From Nitrospirota bacterium (GTDB lineage Bacteria; Nitrospirota; Nitrospiria; Nitrospirales; Nitrospiraceae), in assembly GCA_016235225.1 (NCBI GenBank), contig JACRLS010000064.1:1-9352 (forward strand): a stretch of DNA of 9,352 nt. Reading direction: 5' to 3'. The notes beneath the pieces were generated by a model. The model worked only from the letters and a program-made list of their open reading frames with translations, searched no databases and was not told where the DNA came from. The position numbers and the translations under genes are program-made. Positions within the stretch are counted from its first letter, which is position 1. The number at the start of each line of letters is the position of its first letter. Shown in pieces: positions 1 through 6,309 of the stretch.

Positions 1-342
1 CAGAACACCTATCGCGGCCTGGTGAAAATTCTCAAGAAGGCCAGCGGGTGTCGAAATTATACCCAGTGCCACTCCCTGTTGCTGGGCGACCGATGCGGCG
101 CCCACACGTTCCCCTCCATAGAAGTGCAGAACGCCTCCTCACAGGTGGAGCATGAAGCGTCGACCACCAAAATCGGTGAAGACCAGATCTTCTACTGCCG
201 ACAGCGCGGACTCTCGGCCGAGGATGCCGTCTCATTGATCGTGAACGGGTTCTGTCATGAGGTGTTTCGGGAACTGCCGATGGAATTTGCCGTAGAGGCG
301 CAGAAGCTGCTCAACGTTCGCCTTGAAGGGACTGTCGGTTGA
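1..342 (+). CDS. sufB: Fe-S cluster assembly scaffold SufB, C-terminal part (5' end outside window)
   Basis: The first 113 codons visible are the C-terminal part of SufB, the core subunit of the SufBC2D complex on which Fe-S clusters are built in the cytoplasm. The frame is open from base 1 to a TGA at 340-342. It carries the hallmark stretch NYTQCHSLLLGDRCGAHTFP, followed by QVEHEASTTKIGEDQIFYC and the terminal ELPMEFAVEAQKLL, which match the end of well-studied SufB proteins almost residue for residue. The cysteine in CGAHT is in the region known to matter for cluster formation and the SufB-SufD interface. Its neighbours sufC, sufD, sufS and sufU follow on the same strand, so it is the upstream member of a suf operon. 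The start and promoter lie outside the window. Confidence 0.96.
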   Translation, partial: QNTYRGLVKILKKASGCRNYTQCHSLLLGDRCGAHTFPSIEVQNASSQVEHEASTTKIGEDQIFYCRQRGLSAEDAVSLIVNGFCHEVFRELPMEFAVEAQKLLNVRLEGTVG

Positions 343-352
343 AGGTGAGTAC

Positions 353-471
353 GTGATGCGTAATGCGTGAAGCGTCGCTCGTGTCTCGTCGCTCGTCGCT
401 CGTTCGGACTCCGACGAGATACGAGAGACGAGGAACGAGATACGGTGCATGCGTTACGCGTCACGCATGAC
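353..471. repeat. Long imperfect inverted repeat between sufB and sufC
   Basis: The sufB-sufC gap is a low-complexity element built from short units such as gctcgt, cgagatacg and atgcgt. The left arm (from 353, gtgatgcgt) is roughly the reverse complement of the right arm (ending at 471, acgcatgac, one mismatch in nine). The centre around 405-413 pairs ttcgg with ccga, so the whole element can fold as one long, imperfect hairpin. The 10-mer acgagatacg occurs at 414-423 and 435-444, and again after sufC at 1338-1347. The right arm runs into the start region of sufC. Confidence 0.65.
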
Positions 472-478
472 GAAGCAT

Positions 479-1237
479 ATGCTGGAAATCGACAATCTCC
501 ATGTGAGCACCGTCGACAAGCAGATCTTGCGCGGCTTGAACCTGACCGTACACGCCGGAGAAGTGCACGCCATTATGGGCCCCAATGCCTCGGGCAAGAG
601 TACGCTGGCGTATGTCCTCGCCGGTCGCGAGGGATACGAGGTGACCGCCGGAACCGTACGCTACGAAGGGAAAGATCTTCTGGTCATGGCGCCGGACGAG
701 CGCGCGAGGGAAGGGCTCTTCCTCGCGTTTCAATATCCTATCGAGATCCCTGGGATGACGATGCTGTATTTCCTCAAAGCCGCGCTCAATACCGTCAGGA
801 AACACCGCGGTCTCGAAGAACTCGACGCCATCGACTTCCTGGCCCTCGTGAAGGAGCGCACGCAGTTGCTCGACATGGAGACGGACTTCTTGAACCGGCC
901 GGTCAACGCGGGATTCTCCGGTGGTGAGAAGAAGCGAAACGAGATCTTGCAAATGGCATTTCTGGACCCGAAGCTGGCGATCCTGGACGAGACCGACTCC
1001 GGCCTGGACATCGATGCGCTGAAGATCGTGGCGCGAGGGGTGAACGCCCTACGCCGCCAGGACCGCGCGATGCTGCTCATCACACATTACCAGCGCCTGC
1101 TCAACTACGTCGTCCCCGACTACGTCCATGTGCTCCTGAATGGTCGCATCGTGAAATCAGGCAGAAAGGAACTGGCCCTGGCCGTTGAGGAGCAAGGTTA
1201 CGGGTGGTTGGAAGAAGACGTGAAACGTGAACCGTGA
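479..1237 (+). CDS. sufC: Fe-S cluster assembly ATPase SufC
   Basis: SufC is the cytoplasmic ABC-type ATPase that binds SufB and SufD and drives the conformational change needed for cluster assembly. The 252-residue product is complete and of normal family length. It has a Walker A at residues 34-42 (GPNASGKST), Q-loop Gln85, the ABC signature SGGEK at 147-151, a Walker B ending in ILDE at 168-171 with the SufC-typical DSGLD, and H-loop His203 in THYQR. I place the start at ATG 479 because MLEIDNLHVS aligns with the first residues of known SufC. Upstream in-frame ATGs at 449 and 467 lie inside the inverted repeat and would add residues the family lacks. No clear Shine-Dalgarno site precedes any of the three. 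The TGA stop sits inside a cgtgaagcg repeat unit. Confidence 0.95.
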   Translation: MLEIDNLHVSTVDKQILRGLNLTVHAGEVHAIMGPNASGKSTLAYVLAGREGYEVTAGTVRYEGKDLLVMAPDERAREGLFLAFQYPIEIPGMTMLYFLKAALNTVRKHRGLEELDAIDFLALVKERTQLLDMETDFLNRPVNAGFSGGEKKRNEILQMAFLDPKLAILDETDSGLDIDALKIVARGVNALRRQDRAMLLITHYQRLLNYVVPDYVHVLLNGRIVKSGRKELALAVEEQGYGWLEEDVKREP

Positions 1238-1368
1238 AGCGCAAGAAGCAAGCATCTGTTGATCTGGCGACCTGATGAATGGCCGAACTGTCCGATCAAT
1301 CAACAGATCATCAGATCAACAGATTCCGGAACCGCCCACGAGATACGCTTCACGCATCACGCTTCACG
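1233..1368. repeat. Nested inverted repeats between sufC and sufD
   Basis: Two repeat families sit inside each other here. The outer one is cgtgaagcg at 1233-1241, overlapping the sufC stop, with its exact reverse complement cgcttcacg at 1346-1354 and again at 1360-1368. The inner one is a perfect 13-base inverted repeat, atctgttgatctg at 1254-1266 against cagatcaacagat at 1312-1324. A further direct copy of the 10-mer atcaacagat lies at 1299-1308. The element shares acgagatacg (1338-1347) with the sufB-sufC element. No credible gene lies in 1238-1408. Confidence 0.75.
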
Positions 1369-1391
1369 GATTTTTGCGCTTAACGATTTCC

Positions 1392-1399
1392 AGGGGGGC
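1392..1399 (+). promoter_or_regulatory. Ribosome binding site for the original sufD start
   Basis: The purine run aggggggc ends 9 bases before ATG 1409. It supports 1409, not the GTG at 1583, as the ancestral sufD start. Nothing comparable precedes 1583. Confidence 0.55.
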
Positions 1400-1408
1400 G
1401 ACCGACTC

Positions 1409-1582
1409 ATGAAAGACGTCCTGACAGCCATTGACCTCTACCGCTCGTAGTTGTCGAGATTCGAGCAAGAGGTTGCCGGAACCACGCCGGCCTGGGTGCG
1501 ACAGCTTCGCCAAGCCGCGAGTGCTCGCTTCACCGAGATGGGATTCCCCACGACTCACCATGAAGAGTAGAGACACACCAGT
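1409..1582 (+). pseudogene. sufD: N-terminal region of sufD, interrupted by two in-frame TAG codons
   Basis: From ATG 1409 the frame of sufD can be read straight into the open frame at 1583, but it is broken by TAG at 1448-1450 (codon 14) and TAG at 1568-1570 (codon 54). Between and around them the translation is clearly SufD-like: LSRFEQEVAG, then PAWVRQLRQAASARFTEMG, FPTTHHEE, stop, RHTSVTPI. In SufD proteins the segment after FPTT normally reads like EEW-(K/R)-(Y/H)-T-(N/S)-V, so the second TAG occupies the conserved Trp codon (TGG to TAG, one change). The residue at the first TAG cannot be fixed from sequence alone. With these stops the first 58 codons cannot be translated as part of SufD without readthrough. 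Confidence 0.85.
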
Positions 1583-2749
1583 GTGACTCCCATCGTGGAG
1601 ATTCCCTTCAAACTTGCAGGACGCGCGTCCGCAATCACAAGAGCGGAGCTGGACTCAGTTGTGTCCTGGGTGGGGCCGGGCAACGTGCTTACATTCGTGA
1701 ACGGCCATTTCTCGCCTTCGCTGTCCTCGCTCAATCTGCTCCCGCGCGGCGTGATTGTCGGGAGCCTGGCTGACAGTTGCGCTGTCGTGTCGAGTCTTCT
1801 GGAACCACATCTGGGTCGGTATGCCCACTATGAAGGCCGGGCCTTTGTTGCGCTCAACACCGCCTTTCTCAAGGATGGAGCCTTTATCTACCTCCCGCAG
1901 AACACGATGGTCGAAAAGCCAATACTCCTGGTCTTTGTCTCCTGCCCCCACGGTGAACCCGCTGTCTCACACCCACGGGTCCTAATCGTAGCCGGTCCCT
2001 CCAGCCAAGCGACGATCGTCGAGAGCTACGCCGGCTTGAAGGACGACCTCTATTTCACCAATGCGGTGACCGAAGTGGCCCTTGGTCAGGAAGCCGTGCT
2101 CGACCACCATCTGCTGCAGCAAGACAGCAAGGCGGCCTATCACATCGCAACCCTGGCGGTCTGTCAGGGTCGCCAGAGTACCTTCTCGTCCCATTCCCTT
2201 GCGATCGGAAGCGCGCTCGCTCGGAGCGAGGTCCAGGGGCTGTTGGCTGACGAAGGCAGTACCTGCACTCTCCGTGGAGTGTATGCGGCGACCGGCCGAC
2301 AGCATGTGGACACGCGCGCCAGGATCGACCATGCTAAGCCACGATGCACGAGCCTGCAGCTCTACAGGGGCATTCTGGGCGGACATGCGAGCGGAGCGTT
2401 CAACGGCAGGATTCTGGTTCGGCAGGATGCGCACAAAACCGACGCCCGACAGACCAACAACAACCTGCTGCTCTCCGAGCATGCAGTGATTCACACCACA
2501 CCGCAGCTTGAAATTTTTGCCGACGACGTGAAGTGCACACACGGGGCAACCGCCGGGCAGCTCGACCAGGATGCCCTGTTCTACTTGCGCTCCCGCGGCA
2601 TCGATCTGGAGGATGCGCGCAGGTTGATGACCCACGTGTTCGGCAGCGAGGTCATCCGCCACATCATAAACGACATGATTCGGAATCGGTTTACGGAGCT
2701 GTTATCCCACTGGACCTCGCAGACGTACAACGAAAGCCTCGCAGCATGA
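1583..2749 (+). CDS. sufD: Fe-S cluster assembly protein SufD (body; start uncertain because of upstream nonsense codons)
   Basis: This intact frame encodes the beta-helical core and C-terminal domain of SufD, the partner of SufB in the SufBC2D complex. The conserved CTHGATAGQLDQDALFYLRS stretch is present. Its Cys and His (codons 376 and 378 counted from ATG 1409) correspond to the SufD residues implicated in cluster formation. The C-terminus, VFGSEVIRHIINDM, is also typical. Counted from ATG 1409 the gene would be 446 codons, near the family's usual length. From GTG 1583 the product is 388 residues and lacks the N-terminal helical region. The GTG has no convincing ribosome binding site, so whether the body is made at all is open. 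The TGA overlaps the sufS ATG as ATGA, so loss of sufD translation would be expected to weaken coupling into sufS. Confidence 0.88.
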   Translation: MTPIVEIPFKLAGRASAITRAELDSVVSWVGPGNVLTFVNGHFSPSLSSLNLLPRGVIVGSLADSCAVVSSLLEPHLGRYAHYEGRAFVALNTAFLKDGAFIYLPQNTMVEKPILLVFVSCPHGEPAVSHPRVLIVAGPSSQATIVESYAGLKDDLYFTNAVTEVALGQEAVLDHHLLQQDSKAAYHIATLAVCQGRQSTFSSHSLAIGSALARSEVQGLLADEGSTCTLRGVYAATGRQHVDTRARIDHAKPRCTSLQLYRGILGGHASGAFNGRILVRQDAHKTDARQTNNNLLLSEHAVIHTTPQLEIFADDVKCTHGATAGQLDQDALFYLRSRGIDLEDARRLMTHVFGSEVIRHIINDMIRNRFTELLSHWTSQTYNESLAA

Positions 2750-4011
2750 GATCGAACCAGGACAGGACAGCCGAGGGACGGTCACCGTCTCGCCCGTTCG
2801 ACGTGCAGAAGATCAGGGGAGACTTCCCGATCCTCAAGCAGCGGGTTCACGGGAAGCCGCTGGTCTATCTCGACAATGCGGCTTCCGCTCAGAAGCCGCA
2901 GGTCGTGATCGATACTCTGAGCCGGTTCTACTCGACGAGCTACGCCAACATTCACCGTGGCATCCACTGGCTCAGCGAACGGGCCACGGAAGCCTACGAA
3001 TCAGCCCGCGTAAGAATCCAACGCTTTCTCGGCGCTGCTGAGGCGAGCGAGATCCTCTTCGTCCGAGGCGCCACCGAAGCGATCAACCTTGTCGCGCACA
3101 GCTATGGCAGGACACACGTGCAGGCCGGAGACGAAATTCTCATCTCGACCATGGAACACCACTCCAACATCGTCCCTTGGCAGATACTCTGCGAAGCGAC
3201 CGGCGCCGTCTTGCGTGTCATCCCCATCAGCGAGGAGGGCGAGCTCCTGCTCAACGAGTACGAACAGCTGCTGACACCGAAAACGAAAGTGGTCGCGATT
3301 GTCCACGTCTCGAACGTGCTGGGCACCATCAATCCGATCCGCCGGATTGTCGAACTCGCCCACCGCCACCATGTGCCGGTGCTTGTCGATGGCGCTCAGG
3401 CTGTGCCGCACCTTGCAGTGGACGTCCAAGCACTGGATTGCGACTTCTATGCCTTTTCCGGTCACAAGCTGTTCGGCCCAACCGGCGTCGGCGTCCTGTA
3501 CGGAAAAGCTGCTCTCCTCGAGGCCATGCCTCCCTATCAAGGAGGAGGCCACATGATCCAATCCGTCACGTTCGAGAAGACCACCTACAACAACGTGCCC
3601 GACAGGTTTGAGGCGGGAACGCCGAATATCGCGGGGGTCGTCGCCCTCGGCGCAGCCATCGATTACCTGAGCGACATTGGCCTGGAGGCGATCACAGCGT
3701 ATGAGGGGGAACTGTTATCCTATGCGATGGATCGGATTTCCAAGATCGCAGGAGTGCGGCTTATTGGAACGGCCAAAGACAAAGCCGGCGTCATTTCCTT
3801 CGTCGTAGACGGCGTGCACCCCCACGATCTGGGAACGATCCTGGACAATGACGGGATCGCGATTCGTGCCGGTCATCATTGCGCACAACCGTTGATGAGT
3901 CGCTTTGGAGTGCCTGCCACAGCCCGAGCCTCCTTAGCCTTCTACAACACCCAGGAAGACATCGACGCGCTCGCGGCAGGCATTCACAAATCCATCGAGT
4001 TCTTCAGATGA
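2746..4011 (+). CDS. sufS: Cysteine desulfurase SufS (group II)
   Basis: SufS is the PLP-dependent enzyme that takes sulfur from L-cysteine as a protein persulfide, releases alanine, and passes the sulfur to SufU or SufE. The 421-residue product is full length. It has VYLDNAASAQKP near the N-terminus, the substrate/PLP region ATEAINLVAHS, MEHHSN, VDGAQAVPH, the PLP Schiff-base lysine Lys241 in FSGHKLFGPTG, and the catalytic Cys379 in RAGHHCAQPLM followed by the short loop typical of group II enzymes. The start at 2746 overlaps the sufD stop (ATGA), and the stop overlaps the sufU ATG (ATGA), so the three are translationally coupled. The open frame extends further upstream inside sufD, but residues before MRSNQ have no SufS character. 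With sufU directly downstream and no sufE visible, SufU is the likely sulfur acceptor. Confidence 0.96.
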   Translation: MRSNQDRTAEGRSPSRPFDVQKIRGDFPILKQRVHGKPLVYLDNAASAQKPQVVIDTLSRFYSTSYANIHRGIHWLSERATEAYESARVRIQRFLGAAEASEILFVRGATEAINLVAHSYGRTHVQAGDEILISTMEHHSNIVPWQILCEATGAVLRVIPISEEGELLLNEYEQLLTPKTKVVAIVHVSNVLGTINPIRRIVELAHRHHVPVLVDGAQAVPHLAVDVQALDCDFYAFSGHKLFGPTGVGVLYGKAALLEAMPPYQGGGHMIQSVTFEKTTYNNVPDRFEAGTPNIAGVVALGAAIDYLSDIGLEAITAYEGELLSYAMDRISKIAGVRLIGTAKDKAGVISFVVDGVHPHDLGTILDNDGIAIRAGHHCAQPLMSRFGVPATARASLAFYNTQEDIDALAAGIHKSIEFFR

Positions 4012-4814
4012 CGCTGGACCTGCGGGAGCTCTACAGGGAAGCGATTCTGGACCATAACCGGCACCCCCGAAACTTCCGCAAGCTGGAAGGGGCCGATCGG
4101 ACCGCCGAAGGATACAACCCGCTCTGCGGCGATAAGATCACGGCCTATCTCAGGATCGAGAACGATCGGGTCAGCGATATCGGCTTCGAGGGCTCCGGCT
4201 GCGCCATTTCCATGGCCTCAGCTTCCATGATGACCGAAAGCGTCAAAGGGAAATCCCTCGCGGATGTCCAGGCCCTGTTTGAGCGATTTCATCAATTGGT
4301 CACGCAAGCACCTTCGGCCCCGCCGGACGCCGGCACAGTCGGGAAGCTCGCAGCCTTCGCTGGTGTCCGTGAATTTCCTCTTCGAGTCAAATGCGCCACC
4401 TTGCCGTGGCATACGCTCCGAGCCGCCATCGAAAACAGACCGGAATCGGTGACGACCGAGTCCGGCCCAGCCTCCCAGCCGGCTCTGCCGCCCTCTGCCT
4501 CTCCGGCGACGGATGACCTCCGGCGGCACGTCATTGAGGCGCTGCGCACCGTGTATGATCCCGAGATCCCGGTGAACCTGTACGATCTTGGCCTGATCTA
4601 CGATATTGTCGTGGCACCGTCCGGCGCCGTCACGATCCGCATGACCTTTACTGCACCGGCCTGTCCGATCGCCGACGTGCTCCTGCGGCAAGTCGACAAG
4701 ACAGTCCGCGCTGTTCCCGGCGTCACGGCCGTCACGGTGGAGCTGGTCTGGGATCCGCCTTGGAACCGAAGCATAATGTCCGAGCCCGCCAGACTCCAGC
4801 TTGGGCTCATCTGA
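4008..4814 (+). CDS. sufU: SufU-DUF59 (SufT/MIP18-like) fusion protein
   Basis: The 268-residue product joins two Fe-S assembly modules. Residues 1-142 are SufU, the Zn-bound acceptor of persulfide sulfur from SufS. Cys40, Asp42, Cys65 and Cys129 fall in NPLCGD, GSGCAIS and VKCATLPW, matching the zinc ligands and active Cys of Bacillus SufU. The insert before Cys129 separates SufU from ordinary IscU. Residues 143-169 are a Pro/Ala/Ser-rich linker. Residues 170-268 are a DUF59/MIP18 domain: DPEIPVNLYDLGLIY at 184-198, Cys219 in APACP, and the WDPPW...SEPARLQLGL ending common in SufT/PaaD-like proteins, which act in late Fe-S protein maturation. In many suf operons these are two adjacent genes. 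The start is fixed by the ATGA overlap with sufS and by homology. The fusion is read in one clean frame with no stop between the domains. Confidence 0.93.
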   Translation: MTLDLRELYREAILDHNRHPRNFRKLEGADRTAEGYNPLCGDKITAYLRIENDRVSDIGFEGSGCAISMASASMMTESVKGKSLADVQALFERFHQLVTQAPSAPPDAGTVGKLAAFAGVREFPLRVKCATLPWHTLRAAIENRPESVTTESGPASQPALPPSASPATDDLRRHVIEALRTVYDPEIPVNLYDLGLIYDIVVAPSGAVTIRMTFTAPACPIADVLLRQVDKTVRAVPGVTAVTVELVWDPPWNRSIMSEPARLQLGLI

Positions 4815-4887
4815 ACCGAGCCGGCCTGCCACCCCCTGACTTCAGGTTCAGCGTGGTTCGCCTGTCCGTCCTTTGCAAAGAAACCCC

Positions 4888-5385
4888 ATGGTGACCCGAG
4901 AGGATGTCCTGGCGGCCCTTCGTACCGTGCAAGAACCGGAACTGTGGCGCGACATCGTCTCCCTCAACATGGTGAGGGACATCCGGATCAAGAACGGTGC
5001 CGTGCACTGTACGATTGTGCTCACAACAGCGGCCTGTCCCCTGCAGACGGAAATCAAAGAGCGCTGCGCGGAGGCGGTCCGGCGTTTGCCGGACGTCAAG
5101 AACGTGGAAGTACCCGTGACGGCCGCTGTCACGCGAGGTGTGACGCTCCAGCGCGACAATCCGTTACCGTCGGTGAAAAACATGATCGCCGTGAGCAGCG
5201 TAAAAGGCGGCGTGGGAAAGTCCACAGTCGCCGCAAACGTCGCCTGTCGGGGTAATCGGCGGCACGAAAGTGTCGCACGCCGCGCGCCTCGGTCCTGTGG
5301 ACAAGAAAGAACGCGCAATGTTAGTGAGCAGGGGCTCAGACTTCAGGAGGCTGTCAACCTGATCAGCAGCAGCATCCTGAGATGA
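4888..5385 (+). pseudogene. Mrp/ApbC-type Fe-S carrier ATPase, truncated after the P-loop
   Basis: Mrp/ApbC proteins are P-loop NTPases that carry Fe-S clusters to apoproteins, normally around 360 residues with an N-terminal DUF59 domain. Here residues 1-85 are the DUF59 domain (EDVLAALRTVQEPEL, TAACPLQ) and residues 101-119 start the ATPase domain with KGGVGKST at 106-113. Homology ends after base 5244. The last 46 codons (5245-5385) do not resemble Mrp, and most of the ATPase domain is missing. Two further deviations suggest decay: Trp20 where EPELGRDIV usually has Gly, and Val105 where SSGKGGVGKST usually has Gly. The start at ATG 4888 fits the family N-terminus, and a TTG 15 bases upstream is less likely. 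The gene lies 73 bases after sufU and is presumably the last gene of the operon. Confidence 0.85.
5245..5385 (+). other. Unidentified segment joined to the broken mrp gene
   Basis: After base 5244 the mrp frame continues for 46 codons, ending GLRLQEAVNLISSSILR and TGA, without resembling the Mrp family. Another frame of the same stretch reads VIGGTKVSHAARLG before stopping. I do not recognise either. The segment may be the remnant of a deleted gene joined to mrp, or non-coding sequence. Confidence 0.4.
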
Positions 5386-5403
5386 CCGAGCTCCGATAAG
5401 ATG

Positions 5404-6299
5404 TTAAGCACGGAAGTGCTTCAGTAGGACCGGCGCTCGGCGCGGGCCCCAGTGCCCTGGTTGCGCTTCGAACACGCCGGCGCAAGGGGCCCCACAGAAT
5501 CGGCAGACACCATCCGCCTTCACATTCCAGTCGCTCAGCTCATACCAATCCCGGCCAATTAGCTTCTCGTGACAGTGGTGGCAATAGGTGCTGCCGCCCT
5601 CTTCATCCTGCACGTTGCCGGTATAGGCGTACCGGATGCCGTTCTTCATGGCGATCTTGCGAGCCATGGCTAACGTGGCCGGTGAAGTTGGCGGCTTGTC
5701 GAGCATCTTATAATCCGGATGGAAGGCGCTAAAATGGATCGGCACATCGGGACCGAGATGCTCCATCACCCACCGGGTCAGTCGTTCGATCTCGGCCTCG
5801 GAATCGTTCTCTCCAGGGATGCGGTCACCGCCACCGACTTTACCCCCCGCTCGCGACAGGCCTGAGCCACATCGATGGCGTATTCGTGGAAGATCACCGG
5901 ATCGTTGTAGGTATAGGCCACGCTGCCACAGCCGAGTTCCGCTGCAGCTCGGGCAATCGTGGCGGGGGAGGCTTCATCGGCGAGCGTATCCATCTCCCGC
6001 GACTTGCTCATGTCCCAGTTCTGGCAGAACTTGCACGAGAGGTTGCACCCGGCTGTGCCGAAGGAGAGCACCGATGTCCCAGGCAAGAAATGATAGAGTG
6101 GCTTCTTTTCGATCGGGTCCACGCAGAATCCACTCGACCGTCCGTAAGTTGTGAGCACGATCTGATTCTCCTGCCGGGCGCGCACGAAACAGAGCCCCTG
6201 CTGCCCGTCGTGGAGCTTGCAGAAACGCGGACAAAGATCGCACTGAATGCGCCCGTCTTCGATCGGATGCCAATACTTCGTGGAAACCGCTGTCGCCAT
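5404..6299 (-). pseudogene. amrS: AmmeMemoRadiSam system radical SAM enzyme AmrS, internal out-of-frame deletion
   Basis: AmrS is a radical SAM protein related to pyruvate-formate-lyase activases; its substrate is unknown. The start is ATG 6299, placed 10 bases after the preceding gene's stop, with gaagg just upstream. The first part has the N-terminal Cys20/Cys23/Cys27/Cys37 set and the radical SAM motif CNLSCKFC (Cys85, Cys89, Cys92), then KSVAVTA. At 5820/5821 the sequence jumps to IPGENDSEAEIERL in another frame and continues through RWVMEHLGPDVPIHFSAFHP, the YCHHC and CRFCGAPC cysteine pairs, to TAA at 5404-5406. About 60 residues of the SAM barrel that normally lie between these blocks are absent, and the removed length is not a multiple of three. 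The upstream frame therefore ends at 5778. A functional enzyme is not expected unless the junction is an assembly error. Confidence 0.88.
5406..5421. other. Small hairpin between the convergent mrp and amrS ends
   Basis: aagcac, a ggaa loop and gtgctt form a perfect 6-bp stem. It lies 20 bases after the mrp-frame stop and overlaps the last codons and stop of amrS on the other strand. No T-run follows on either side, so a classical intrinsic terminator is unlikely, although the position between converging genes fits some role in transcript ends. Confidence 0.3.
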
Positions 6300-6309
6300 C
6301 ACCTTCAGT

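Noticed and set aside
449..478. Longer sufC start at ATG 449 or 467
   Set aside because: These residues are encoded by the inverted repeat and are absent from known SufC proteins, which begin at the MLEI-like segment.
1259..1450. A separate small gene from 1259 ending at the first TAG
   Set aside because: Its first part is repeat sequence; only the last 13 residues (from 1409) are meaningful, and they are the start of SufD.
1448..1570. TAG as a genome-wide sense codon (alternative code) explaining the two sufD interruptions
   Set aside because: TAG is the normal terminal stop of the PEBP gene, the universal stress protein and the glycosylase-like gene in this same window, each at the expected family length. 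Local suppression or error remains possible.
1982..2662. 226-codon - strand open frame opposite sufD
   Set aside because: Shadow of the conserved sufD reading frame; no motif.
2533..2745. N-terminal extension of SufS, and similarly of SufU from 3879
   Set aside because: These open stretches lie inside the preceding genes in another frame and have no family similarity; ATGA overlaps give the natural starts.
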